From Allotamlana fucoidanivorans (GTDB taxonomy: Bacteria > Bacteroidota > Bacteroidia > Flavobacteriales > Flavobacteriaceae): a stretch of 64,000 nt of DNA. Made by a program: the position numbers and the translations under genes. The DNA lies in assembly GCF_006265225.1 (NCBI RefSeq), contig NZ_VDCS01000008.1:62001-126000 (forward strand). Direction: 5' to 3'. Shown piece by piece: positions 51,712-60,419 of the stretch. The stretch's first letter is position 1, and every line of letters starts with the position of its first letter. The notes beneath the pieces were generated by a model that searched no databases, had not been told where the DNA came from, and saw nothing but the letters and a program-made list of their open reading frames with translations.

Positions 51712-53007
51712 ATGATAAAGAATTTTGTAGAGGAATTAACTTGGAGAGGTATGATACAAGACAGTATGCCAGGAACTGAAGAACACCTAATGGAAGCCAT
51801 GCGATTGGCTTATGTTGGGATTGATCCAACGGCTGATTCCTTACATATTGGGCATTTGGTTGGTGTTATGGGATTGAAACATTTTCAGTTAGCAGGACAT
51901 AAACCTGTGGCTTTAGTAGGAGGTGCTACTGGTATGATAGGTGATCCTTCAGGTAAATCGGCCGAGCGAAATTTACTCAATGAAGAAACTTTAAAACATA
52001 ACCAAAATGCCATTAAAGAACAGTTGTCACGATTTTTAGATTTTGATAGTGATGCTGATAATGCGGCCCTAATGGTAAATAATTATGACTGGATGAAAAC
52101 TTTCTCGTTTCTTGATTTTATTAGAGATGTGGGTAAGCATATTACGGTTAATTATATGATGGCCAAAGATTCTGTTAAAAAAAGACTGTCATCAGAGTCT
52201 TCTGTAGGGATGAGCTTTACTGAGTTTACCTATCAATTGGTTCAGGGTTATGACTTTTTGCATTTATATCGAGAAAAACAATGTACCTTACAAATGGGAG
52301 GAAGTGATCAATGGGGAAATATTACTACAGGTACAGAGTTGATAAGACGGGTTGATTCTGGTAAAGGCTATGCCTTAACCTGGCCGTTAATCACAAAAGC
52401 TGATGGTACTAAATTTGGTAAAACCGAAGGTGGTAATATTTGGCTTGACGCCGAAAGAACATCGCCCTATAAATTCTATCAATACTGGTTAAATACTAGT
52501 GATATTGATGCTGAAAAATATGTCAAAATATTCACATTCTTATCAAAAGAAGTGATTACATCGATTATAGAGCAACATCAAGAAGCGCCACATTTACGAG
52601 TGTTGCAGAAACGTTTGGCCGAAGAAATTACGGTAATGGTACATTCTCAAGAAGATTTAGATAATGCCATAAAAGCAAGTAATATTCTTTTTGGAAAATC
52701 AACAAGTGACGACTTGAAGGCACTCAATGAAAAGACTTTTTTAGATGTGTTTGAAGGTGTGCCACAAGCGCAAGTTGCAAGTGTCGAAATAGAATCAGGA
52801 TTAGATATTGTAGGGGCTTTAGCAGAAAAAGGGGGCTTTTTAAAATCAAATGGAGAGGCTAGACGCGCTTTAAAAGAAAACTCTATATCCGTCAATAAAG
52901 AAAAAGTAAAAGAAGATTACCAGATTACCCCCAATGATTTAATCAATGGAAAATTTGTGTTATTGCAACGCGGTAAGAAGAATTATTTTGTTCTTCAAAT
53001 TGTATAA
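51712..53007 (+). CDS. tyrS: Tyrosine-tRNA ligase
   Basis: 431 residues, class I. Motifs: [18 protein letters not shown] (HIGH), [30 protein letters not shown], and [13 protein letters not shown] in place of KMSKS. The last 65 residues form an S4 RNA-binding domain ([22 protein letters not shown]). Length is normal. A TATCTTTG promoter box lies near 51677. An imperfect inverted repeat without a T-run follows the stop. Confidence 0.97.
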   Translation: MIKNFVEELTWRGMIQDSMPGTEEHLMEAMRLAYVGIDPTADSLHIGHLVGVMGLKHFQLAGHKPVALVGGATGMIGDPSGKSAERNLLNEETLKHNQNAIKEQLSRFLDFDSDADNAALMVNNYDWMKTFSFLDFIRDVGKHITVNYMMAKDSVKKRLSSESSVGMSFTEFTYQLVQGYDFLHLYREKQCTLQMGGSDQWGNITTGTELIRRVDSGKGYALTWPLITKADGTKFGKTEGGNIWLDAERTSPYKFYQYWLNTSDIDAEKYVKIFTFLSKEVITSIIEQHQEAPHLRVLQKRLAEEITVMVHSQEDLDNAIKASNILFGKSTSDDLKALNEKTFLDVFEGVPQAQVASVEIESGLDIVGALAEKGGFLKSNGEARRALKENSISVNKEKVKEDYQITPNDLINGKFVLLQRGKKNYFVLQIV

Positions 53008-53137
53008 AAATAGAGCCAGACTTTAAGAAGAATCGTCTAGCTCTATTTAGCTAACCAACTAATAATTAATTTTTCTTTTACTTAACACCTCTTTAGTCGG
53101 GAGGGTTTATAGGTGCTTACAATTATTTTAAATTTTT

Positions 53138-54118
53138 TTAAAAAACCATAAGATTACAGCCTCTAATGTCTGAGTTGTCAAAGCGGCCAATCACTTCAAA
53201 TAGTCCATTTTTATAGGATTTTCCTAAGTCTTGAGTGGCAATAAATGAACATGAATTAATATTGGCAAGATCAATAATATTTAAGCCGCCTGTTGTGTTT
53301 GTGTCTTGTATAGAGAGCGCGTCTTCAGGATCTCGAGTTAAAACGTTCATCCACGGGGGGCATTCAAAAAGACCTTCACCTTTTGAATAAGCCTGACTCA
53401 AAAGCTCTGTCATACCATATTCACTATGTATGTGATTTACGCCAAATTCTGTTTTTAAAATATGATGTAGCTCTGTTCTAATGAGCTCTTTTCTTCGGCC
53501 TTTCATACCGCCTGTTTCCATGATAATGGTATGGTTCAAATTAAAGCTATGAGCCTCAACCAAATCTAATAAAGCAAAAGAAACGCCTATGAGTAATGTT
53601 TTTTTGCCTTTAGCATCTAGTTTTACCAAGGTGTCTTTCAATGTAGACAGATTGTTGAGGTAAAACCCGCTTTCATCGTGTTTTGATGTTTTTATCATGG
53701 TGTCTACCATGTAAATTAATGAAGAACCTTGGCGTTCCAAATAGGAAGGTAAAAGGCCTAAAATGACATAATCTTCAATGTTTCCGTAAAAGTGTTTAAA
53801 TCCTTTGGTAAAACTCTTTATGTACAGATTTAAATCGGTTACATGATGCTTACTGGTGTTATCTCCTGTGGTTCCAGAACTTGTAAAGGTAGTTTGTATT
53901 TGGTTTTTTGAACTGACTATGGTTTTTGTTTTAAAAAACTCAATAGGGAGAAAAGGAATGTCTTTAATGGAATTAACATCACTAGGATGTATATAAAGTA
54001 AATCACAGAATGCACGATACACTTTGTTGTTTTGAAATTGAAACTTAAAGATTTGTAATGCTAAATCTTCAAATTCTTGTTCATTGCTAATATTAAATAT
54101 TGAGGCTGTGTCAATCAT
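53138..54118 (-). CDS. LuxE/PaaK-like acyl-adenylating enzyme
   Basis: 326 residues. The N-terminal VYRAFCDLLYIHP...IPFLPIEFFKTKTIV and the phosphate loop TFTSSGTTGDNTSKH place it with acyl-protein synthetase LuxE and related adenylate-forming enzymes. HSEYGMTELLSQAYSKG (about 235-251) is the usual adenine-site motif. Substrate and pathway are unknown; no luciferase genes are present. It is a conserved single gene in Flavobacteriaceae as far as I recall. A strong hairpin lies just upstream, between it and the T9SS gene. Confidence 0.82.
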   Translation of the reverse strand: MIDTASIFNISNEQEFEDLALQIFKFQFQNNKVYRAFCDLLYIHPSDVNSIKDIPFLPIEFFKTKTIVSSKNQIQTTFTSSGTTGDNTSKHHVTDLNLYIKSFTKGFKHFYGNIEDYVILGLLPSYLERQGSSLIYMVDTMIKTSKHDESGFYLNNLSTLKDTLVKLDAKGKKTLLIGVSFALLDLVEAHSFNLNHTIIMETGGMKGRRKELIRTELHHILKTEFGVNHIHSEYGMTELLSQAYSKGEGLFECPPWMNVLTRDPEDALSIQDTNTTGGLNIIDLANINSCSFIATQDLGKSYKNGLFEVIGRFDNSDIRGCNLMVF

Positions 54119-54150
54119 AGATTTATGAAAGCTACAAAAATATGTAAAAT

Positions 54151-54181
54151 AAAAAAGTGTTGCTATGGCAACGCTTTTTTA
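54151..54181 (-). terminator. Terminator after the T9SS cargo gene
   Basis: AAAAAAGTGTTGC (54151-54163) pairs with GCAACGCTTTTTT (54168-54180) with one G-U pair and a 4-base loop. Read on the minus strand, it ends the gene at 54200-54973 before the LuxE-like gene; T-rich arms lie on both sides. Confidence 0.8.
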
Positions 54182-54199
54182 TTAGTTTTAAAATTAAGG

Positions 54200-54973
54200 T
54201 TATTTTGTAACCAGTTTTTTTGTTATAGTTGCCCCGTTTTGATGAATTTGAGCTAAGTAAACACCTGCTTTTAGAGATGATACGTTTAAAGTATTTTGGG
54301 CGATTTCTGTATTTATTATTTGGTTTCCCAGCATGTCAAAAATTAAGACATCAATTTTGGTATTATTGTTACTTGATATGTTAAAGTATCCCAAAGAAGT
54401 TGGGTTAGGAAAAATAGAAAATTTATGTTTTTGAGTATTTTTTATTGTTAAGGTGTTATTATCAATCACTGAAAGGTCGTCCCAATATACAACTGCCGAT
54501 CCATAAGTTCTAACTTCGAATCGTAAACCATTAACTCCAAATGATGGAGCAGTAACGGTGGTCATGTATTGTTGCCATGAAGCATTACTGGGTAAATAAC
54601 TATTATTCGGTCCGTGTAAAGCATCATCGGTAGTAGCATCCATTACTGTGCTTAAGCCATTTAGCCAATAACTCCAAATTCTTGCGTCAGTACCATCTCC
54701 AGACTCAACGTAATACCAAAAAGATATTGTATACGATTCTCCTGGTATTATTAGTAAGTTTTGGGTTAAATCCGATGTTCCTGCGGCTTCAACTTTAGCA
54801 GAAAAGGTACCGCTATGTACTATACCTGATTCTTGACTTATATGTTCATATTTATCCCAATTAAGCGGGCTATGATCTCCCCAAATCTCTAAACCACCAT
54901 TAATCAAAATTTCTTCTTGAGAAAAATTTAAAAAAGTCGATAACACAAAAAATAAAAAGCAAGTTTTTTTCAT
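54200..54973 (-). CDS. T9SS-secreted protein with carbohydrate-binding-like domain
   Basis: 257 residues in three parts. A signal peptide (1-18, ending NFSQ) leads to a jelly-roll domain of the CBM4/9 or galactose-binding type (about 20-155: NGGLEIWGDHSPLNWDKYE, SGTFSAKVEA, YTISFWYYVESG, WDDLSVID). A type A sorting tail follows (about 180-257: FSIFPNPTS, VLIFDMLGNQ, LKAGVYLAQIHQNG, ITKKLVTK). The tail sends it out through T9SS. No enzyme domain is present, so it is likely an adhesin or a binding module. Confidence 0.88.
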   Translation of the reverse strand: MKKTCFLFFVLSTFLNFSQEEILINGGLEIWGDHSPLNWDKYEHISQESGIVHSGTFSAKVEAAGTSDLTQNLLIIPGESYTISFWYYVESGDGTDARIWSYWLNGLSTVMDATTDDALHGPNNSYLPSNASWQQYMTTVTAPSFGVNGLRFEVRTYGSAVVYWDDLSVIDNNTLTIKNTQKHKFSIFPNPTSLGYFNISSNNNTKIDVLIFDMLGNQIINTEIAQNTLNVSSLKAGVYLAQIHQNGATITKKLVTK

Positions 54974-55172
54974 GTAGTTTTAAATTTAATTCACTCTATC
55001 TAAAGATAAAGAATTTTTTTGAATAAAGCAAAAAAACACACATGTAAATAGTTGGTTTTCAAGGCATAGTGCTTTGTGCTCTTTTTGTTTTAGGTGGAAG
55101 TATGGATGAAATAAATGTACTGAAAGTACCTTTAATGTAAGCTTTTATAAAAAGTAAAAAAAATCTAATGCA

Positions 55173-55514
55173 TTAATGAATAACTAACTTACGGGTTTCA
55201 CTAACATTGTTTTCCGTGATTTTTAAAAGATATACCCCAGTTTTTAAATTAGAGATGTTCAATTCTTTAGAGATGATGTTTGTGATTAAAATGCGTTTCC
55301 CAATCACATTAAAAATTTCTATTGTCTTTGGAGCGTTTAGTTTTGATGAGATATTGATATAATTATGATATCTATTGGCTGGATTTGGATAAATAGAAAG
55401 TCCTTCAATTCTTTGATCAAAACTTTCACTAGGCTTGTTTTCTTGAGCGTATGTGCAAGGTATTGAAAATAAAATTGTTATAATAAATAAAAAGAAAACG
55501 TAGTTTTTTTTCAT
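55173..55514 (-). CDS. Minimal T9SS cargo: signal peptide plus sorting domain only
   Basis: 113 residues: a signal peptide (1-23, ending TYAQ), a 15-residue linker, and then directly the type A sorting tail (SIYPNPANRYHNYINI, IEIFNVIGKRIL, LKTGVYLLKITENN, ETRKLVIH). There is no passenger domain. It may be a truncated cargo, or a small protein with a role of its own. It is divergent from the PhoB-like regulator gene across 193 bases. A similar tail is carried by the gene at 54200. Confidence 0.82.
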   Translation of the reverse strand: MKKNYVFFLFIITILFSIPCTYAQENKPSESFDQRIEGLSIYPNPANRYHNYINISSKLNAPKTIEIFNVIGKRILITNIISKELNISNLKTGVYLLKITENNVSETRKLVIH

Positions 55515-55676
55515 TCGCTTTATTTAGTGTTATAAAGTTAAAGAATTAATGCAAAAGTGATGCCAAAAAATGTGTTAAAGGTTCGTTCCTTTGGTCGAAA
55601 GATTAAATTGGTGTAAGAGCTTTGTTATCTTAATGTTATTAATTTTGTAATTTTAATGAAATTATGTTAATAGTTT

Positions 55677-55684
55677 TATATTTG
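55677..55684 (+). promoter_or_regulatory. Promoter -7 box of the PhoB/PhoR-like operon
   Basis: TATATTTG matches TAnnTTTG, 23 bases before the response regulator start. Confidence 0.5.
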
Positions 55685-55707
55685 ACTTAGACAAACAACC
55701 TTATAAA

Positions 55708-56388
55708 ATGAAGAAAAAAGATATCAAGATTTTATTAGTTGATGATGAACCTGATATTTTAGAAATTGTTGGGTATAACCTATCTAATGAAGGGTATCAA
55801 GTTTTTACTGCCGAGAACGGACACGAGGGGGTAAAGAAAGCAAAAAAGGAACAACCGCATTTAATTATATTAGATGTTATGATGCCTGAAATGGATGGTA
55901 TTGAGGCCTGTGAACTCATTAGAAAAAACCCAGATCTCAATAATACCATAGTTACTTTTTTAACGGCAAGAGGAGAAGATTATTCTCAGGTAGCCGGTTT
56001 TGATGCAGGAGCAGATGATTATATTACTAAACCTGTTAAACCTAAGGTCTTAGTAAGTAAGGTTCAAGCATTATTAAGACGCTTTAAAGAAGAAGATGTG
56101 TCTGATACTGTAAAAGTGGGTAACCTTGTTATTAATAGAGATGAATATAAAATAACATCAAAAGGCAAAGAAATTATTCTGCCCAGAAAAGAGTTTGAAT
56201 TATTGTCTTTGTTGGCGTCTAAGCCAGGAAAAGTGTTTAAACGTGACGAGATACTTGATACAGTTTGGGGCAATGAAGTGGTTGTTGGAGGTAGAACTAT
56301 TGATGTTCATATAAGAAAACTAAGAGAGAAACTGGGGGATGATAGCTTTAAAACAATCAAAGGCGTTGGGTATAAGTTTGTAGATTAA
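55708..56388 (+). CDS. OmpR/PhoB-family response regulator
   Basis: 226 residues. The receiver domain (about 5-120) has the acidic pair DDEPD, the phospho-Asp in LIILDVMMPEMDG (near 56), TARGED and the Lys in DYITKPVKP. A winged-helix DNA-binding domain (about 130-226) ends KTIKGVGYKFVD. The sequence is close to PhoB-like regulators. It shares its last base with the start of the kinase gene, a classic two-component operon. Phosphate control is likely in this group, but the window has no pst genes to support it. Confidence 0.93.
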   Translation: MKKKDIKILLVDDEPDILEIVGYNLSNEGYQVFTAENGHEGVKKAKKEQPHLIILDVMMPEMDGIEACELIRKNPDLNNTIVTFLTARGEDYSQVAGFDAGADDYITKPVKPKVLVSKVQALLRRFKEEDVSDTVKVGNLVINRDEYKITSKGKEIILPRKEFELLSLLASKPGKVFKRDEILDTVWGNEVVVGGRTIDVHIRKLREKLGDDSFKTIKGVGYKFVD

Positions 56389-57431
56389 TGCAGACCAAAT
56401 TTAAGAAGTCATACAAATTTGCGATTAGAACCGCAGCTTATATAACCTTATATATAACACTCATAATGGGTGTTTTTTTATATGCGGTGTATGAATTAGA
56501 ATGGTTGTATATAATACTTTTTGGGTTATGTGTGTTTCTTTTTTCTTTTCTTACCATTCAAATTAGTGTTGAACGGTTTATTTACAAACGTGTTAAGAAG
56601 ATTTATGATGATTTAACCTTACTTGAATCAGCAAGCTTAAGTGATGGTCCTATTACCACCAATATGAAAACCTTAACCGAAGAAATAGATAAGTTTGCTA
56701 GAGATAAAAAGATTGAAATAGAAACCCTTAAGGTTCGAGAACAATACCGAAAAGAATTTCTTGGAAATGTATCTCATGAACTAAAAACACCACTTTTTAC
56801 AGTTCAAGGGTATATTTTAACTCTGCTTGACGGTGCTATGAATGACAAAGATATTAGAGAGAAATATCTTTTAAGAGCTAGTAAAGGTATTGAACGTTTG
56901 GGGTATATAGTTAATGATCTGGATATGATTACCAAACTCGAAGTAGGTGATTTGAGTTTAGATATTCAAGAATTTGATATCGTTGAATTGATAAAGAGTG
57001 TGTTTGAAATGTTTGAGATAAAAGCCCAAAAAAAACGCATTACGTTAACTTTTGACAGGGTATATTCAAAGCCTATCATGGTTCGGGCAGACAAGGAACG
57101 TATACAGCAGGTTTTATCAAATTTAATTGTTAACTCTTTGAAGTACGGTAGCCAAAAAGGTACCACTGAGGTAAGTATAGAAAACCTCATAAAGAATAAA
57201 GTTATTATTAGAGTTACCGATAACGGAGAGGGTATCGCTGCGGTACATGTGCCAAGGCTATTTGAAAGGTTTTATAGGGTTGATAAAAGCGGTTCTAGAA
57301 AAGAAGGCGGATCTGGCCTTGGGCTTTCTATCGTAAAGCACATTATTGAGGCACATCACGAAAAGATTTATGTGGAAAGTGAGTATGGTGTGGGTAGTGA
57401 ATTTTCTTTTACCTTAGAAAAGGTTGAATAA
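56388..57431 (+). CDS. PhoR-like sensor histidine kinase
   Basis: 347 residues. Two membrane helices (about 12-31 and 37-58) are joined by only a few residues, so there is almost no periplasmic sensor. A coiled linker follows, then the phosphoacceptor FLGNVSHELKTPLFTVQGY (His near 131). The catalytic domain has NLIVNSLKYGS, VTDNGEGI and GSGLGLSIVKHIIEAH. It pairs with the response regulator upstream. The lack of an outer domain suggests it senses through the membrane or a partner, as PhoR does. Confidence 0.93.
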   Translation: MQTKFKKSYKFAIRTAAYITLYITLIMGVFLYAVYELEWLYIILFGLCVFLFSFLTIQISVERFIYKRVKKIYDDLTLLESASLSDGPITTNMKTLTEEIDKFARDKKIEIETLKVREQYRKEFLGNVSHELKTPLFTVQGYILTLLDGAMNDKDIREKYLLRASKGIERLGYIVNDLDMITKLEVGDLSLDIQEFDIVELIKSVFEMFEIKAQKKRITLTFDRVYSKPIMVRADKERIQQVLSNLIVNSLKYGSQKGTTEVSIENLIKNKVIIRVTDNGEGIAAVHVPRLFERFYRVDKSGSRKEGGSGLGLSIVKHIIEAHHEKIYVESEYGVGSEFSFTLEKVE

Positions 57432-58460
57432 TTCCTTAAAATTAGTTGTTTCTTTAGGCATAGTTAAACCTTTGTAAAGCGGTACATCAATTAATTTTTT
57501 TACAGTAAACTCATCTTGGGAGCAGCTAGGTACAATGTTTAGCTCTGTAAATCGTTTTGCTAAATATTCTTGTTCAAACTGCCCAGGAGTTGGGATAAAA
57601 AATGCCTGTTTCTCTAATTTAGCCAAATCCATAACAGTGGTATACCCCGATCTGCACAAAACGCCTGCACTTGTATTCATGGTTTTTTCAAGTTCTTCAG
57701 AAGTCATAAAGTTGTAAAGGGTTATTTTATCTCTTACTTCAACATGCTGCTCTTTTTCCATCAAACCTCTTACAACAATGATAGATCCGTGGTATGATTT
57801 TAGTTCCATTAATAATTTCTCTTCTAATAAGGTGCGCTGTGGTTCAGGTCCAGATAGAAGTACCAATAAGTTAGTTGTTATTTTTGTCTTACTCTTGTTA
57901 AACCTACTTAACGGACCAATGTATTTAACGGGAATATCGATTTGTTTAGATCTACTTAATTTCCCACTTAAGTTGTTGACGTTATCAAAATCAGGTACCC
58001 AGCAGGCGTCAAATTTTTTAATGAAGCTTAAGTGCATTTTGGTGCTTAACCATGAGGTGCTACCGCTTAAAACATTAAGCTGATGTGTAATAAATATAGA
58101 AGGAACGTTTTTATGTCGAACACCGAGTCTATTGTCTGAAATAATACCCGAAATTTCATTAAGCTCTAAAATTCTTTTAATAGCCTTTTTTTCTTCTTTT
58201 ATAGCATTGATAATTTTGGGAGAATCTTTTAGTAATTTCAGTTTAAATAATTTTCCGTTTTTTGCATAGGTGATGTTATAGGAGGGTAATTCAATAGAAG
58301 ACAGATTAGGAAATTCTTTACGCAGTAATTGTAATGCACTGCCATCACTAGCAATGATAGGAACAAAACCTTCACTAATTAGCGCTTTGACAATAGGAAT
58401 ACATCTTGTGGCATGCCCAAGTCCCCAATTTAAAGGAGCCACTAAAATTCGCTTTTTCAT
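57414..58460 (-). CDS. MurG-like glycosyltransferase (GT28-type fold)
   Basis: 348 residues with a two-lobe GT-B fold. The N-lobe shows ILVAPLNWGLGHATRCIPIVKAL, the glycine-rich loop of MurG-like enzymes. The C-lobe has VLLSGPEPQRTLLEEKLL and CRSGYTTVMDLAKL...FIPTPGQFEQEYLA, the donor-binding region. The donor is probably a UDP-sugar; the acceptor is unknown. It is a common single gene in flavobacteria near phoBR. Its 3' end overlaps the kinase gene by 18 bases. The 178 bases upstream hold nothing I could recognise. Confidence 0.86.
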   Translation of the reverse strand: MKKRILVAPLNWGLGHATRCIPIVKALISEGFVPIIASDGSALQLLRKEFPNLSSIELPSYNITYAKNGKLFKLKLLKDSPKIINAIKEEKKAIKRILELNEISGIISDNRLGVRHKNVPSIFITHQLNVLSGSTSWLSTKMHLSFIKKFDACWVPDFDNVNNLSGKLSRSKQIDIPVKYIGPLSRFNKSKTKITTNLLVLLSGPEPQRTLLEEKLLMELKSYHGSIIVVRGLMEKEQHVEVRDKITLYNFMTSEELEKTMNTSAGVLCRSGYTTVMDLAKLEKQAFFIPTPGQFEQEYLAKRFTELNIVPSCSQDEFTVKKLIDVPLYKGLTMPKETTNFKELFNLF

Positions 58461-58638
58461 ATTAACTGTTTTAACCTATCTGTTCTATCCTTAGATGGCT
58501 TTGTGCAAGTTATGCTATCAATTGCTCCATCACCAGAAGTAAGTTTTAATCAAAATCAAAGATAAGCATAGAGTAACTCTCGTATATTTCCGTAATTTTA
58601 CCAAAAATATGATAATAATAAGAAATAGTTAATAGACC

Positions 58639-59316
58639 TTGGGAAGCAAGAATAAACTTAGGCGATTTAAAGAAAACGAAACGTTTAAAAACGTGATTCA
58701 ACCAACACGAGACATGTTGGTACATTCAAACTTTAAATTGAAAGGAAAGTGGCGCGAAACTTTTTTTAAAAATGAAAACCCTTTGGTTTTAGAATTAGGT
58801 TGTGGAAAGGGAGAGTATACGGTGGCACTAGCAAAAAAGTACCCAAATAAAAACTTTATTGGCATTGATATAAAAGGCGCTCGATTTTGGCGCGGTGCAA
58901 AAACGGCTGTTGAGAAGCAAATAGAAAACGTAGCCTTTTTAAGAACCCAGATTGAACTTATTGATTATGCGTTTGGAGACCAGGAAGTTGATGAGATTTG
59001 GATAACTTTTCCTGATCCTCAAATAAAATATAAACGTACTAAGCACCGTATGACGAATGCTCAATTTTTAGAGCGGTATAAAAAAATTTTAAAACCAGAA
59101 GGCTTTATTAACCTTAAAACGGATAGTGAATTTATGCACGGTTACACACTTGGGTTGTTGCACGGTGCTGGGCATGAGGTGGTTTATGCAAATCATGATG
59201 TTTACAAACAGGAAGGTAGCCCAGAAGAAGTAACAAGTATTCAAACGTTTTATGAATCTCAATATTTAGAGCAAAATAAAGCTATAACATACATTAAGTT
59301 TAAAATTAAGCCGTAG
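58639..59316 (+). CDS. trmB: tRNA (guanine(46)-N7)-methyltransferase
   Basis: 225 residues from a TTG start giving MGSKNKLRRF, the usual N-terminus in this group. The SAM-binding motif is VLELGCGKGEYTVALAK, followed by FIGIDIKGARFWRGAK, ITFPDPQIK and NLKTDSEFMHGY, all typical of TrmB. It methylates G46 in the variable loop of tRNA. The stop is shared with the next gene's GTG start (TAGTG), so the two are coupled. Confidence 0.95.
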   Translation: MGSKNKLRRFKENETFKNVIQPTRDMLVHSNFKLKGKWRETFFKNENPLVLELGCGKGEYTVALAKKYPNKNFIGIDIKGARFWRGAKTAVEKQIENVAFLRTQIELIDYAFGDQEVDEIWITFPDPQIKYKRTKHRMTNAQFLERYKKILKPEGFINLKTDSEFMHGYTLGLLHGAGHEVVYANHDVYKQEGSPEEVTSIQTFYESQYLEQNKAITYIKFKIKP

Positions 59317-59945
59317 TGGATATCACCTTTATCTTTTTACTCGGCTTATTTTTTGCTTTTATAGGGGTGATTCCACCTGGGTTGCTTAATATGACGGCTG
59401 CTAAAATTAGTTTAAAAGAAGGTCATGTACGGGGTATTATGTTTTCCATTGGGGCATGTGTTATTGTAGCTGCCCAAACCTATATAGCAGCTATTTTTGC
59501 AAGATATCTTAGTAAGCACCCCGAGGTCATTGATGTGCTTCGGCGTGTGGCTGTTGTCATTTTTATTTTAATAACGGTTTATTTTCTTTTTATTGCTAAA
59601 TCTAAAGCCCAGCCTCAGGTAGAGCCTAAAACAAAGAGTAAGCACAGTCGGTTTTTTCAAGGGGTTTTTATGTCAGCACTTAATGTGTTTCCTATACCTT
59701 ATCAAGCTTATATGACCATTACCTTGGCTTCCTTTGGATGGATGACCTTTGAAGGGATAAGTATATTTTCTTATGTGTCTGGAGCGGTTACAGGTACATT
59801 TGTAATGTTATACATGTATATTTTCTTTTTTGATAAAATAAAGAGCAAATCACTAACCTCTCAGAAAAATATGAATCTCATCATTGGCAGTATAACAGGT
59901 GTGATATCTATTGTCACAATAATAAGTATTATAAAAGAATTTTAA
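59316..59945 (+). CDS. LysE family exporter
   Basis: 209 residues with six membrane helices (about 3-25, 41-62, 72-95, 113-133, 140-165, 183-205). The start FAFIGVIPPGLLNMTAAKISLKEGH is the LysE-family loop with Pro-Gly-Pro-like turn. It exports amino acids or small metabolites; the substrate is unknown. The start codon is GTG, overlapping the trmB stop by one base. The ATL-type gene follows after 9 bases. Confidence 0.88.
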   Translation: MDITFIFLLGLFFAFIGVIPPGLLNMTAAKISLKEGHVRGIMFSIGACVIVAAQTYIAAIFARYLSKHPEVIDVLRRVAVVIFILITVYFLFIAKSKAQPQVEPKTKSKHSRFFQGVFMSALNVFPIPYQAYMTITLASFGWMTFEGISIFSYVSGAVTGTFVMLYMYIFFFDKIKSKSLTSQKNMNLIIGSITGVISIVTIISIIKEF

Positions 59946-59954
59946 TACGTTTTC

Positions 59955-60284
59955 ATGAAAGCTGAAACGCTAAATTTCTTTGAAAGAGTCTATGAAGTAG
60001 CTAAACAAATTCCGTACGGAAGAGTCACGAGTTATGGCGCAATTGCTAAGTATCTGGGAGCCGCCAGGAGTGCTAGAATGGTAGGGTATGCTATGAATGG
60101 CTCAGTAGGAAAAGAGGTCCCAGCTCATCGAGTGGTTAATCGTAAGGGGCTGCTAACGGGGAAACATCATTTTGATGGTACAAATTTAATGCAGCAGTTA
60201 TTAGAGAGTGAAGGTATTGAGATTCTTAATCATCAAATACAAAATTTTGAAGCCGTTTTTTGGGATCCTAGCATAGAATTGTAG
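59955..60284 (+). CDS. Alkyltransferase-like (ATL) protein, MGMT fold
   Basis: 109 residues matching only the DNA-binding domain of O6-alkylguanine-DNA alkyltransferase. YGRVTSYGAIAKYLGAARSARMVGYAMNG carries the recognition helix and the Arg finger. The active-site motif reads PAHRVV, so the reactive Cys of PCHRV is Ala. Such proteins cannot remove the alkyl group; in other organisms they bind the lesion and hand it to nucleotide excision repair. It is likely in an operon with trmB and the LysE gene. Confidence 0.92.
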   Translation: MKAETLNFFERVYEVAKQIPYGRVTSYGAIAKYLGAARSARMVGYAMNGSVGKEVPAHRVVNRKGLLTGKHHFDGTNLMQQLLESEGIEILNHQIQNFEAVFWDPSIEL

Positions 60285-60388
60285 TTGGTTTTTATCCTTT
60301 TAAAATGACACAGGGTAAATAAGTTACGGCTAATTAAAACATTAGAAAAACTTATTGGAAGTAGTTTTTCCCTTAAAGGGATATTAAT

Positions 60389-60396
60389 TATCTTTG
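60389..60396 (+). promoter_or_regulatory. Promoter -7 box of the Mrp-NifU operon
   Basis: TATCTTTG matches TAnnTTTG, 24 bases before the Mrp start. Confidence 0.5.
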
Positions 60397-60419
60397 TTGT
60401 TTAGAATTAATCTGAATAA

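Noticed and set aside
53020-53052. Inverted repeat after tyrS (AAATAGAGC...GCTCTATTT)
   Set aside because: The arms have a mismatch and no T-run follows, so I do not call it a terminator.
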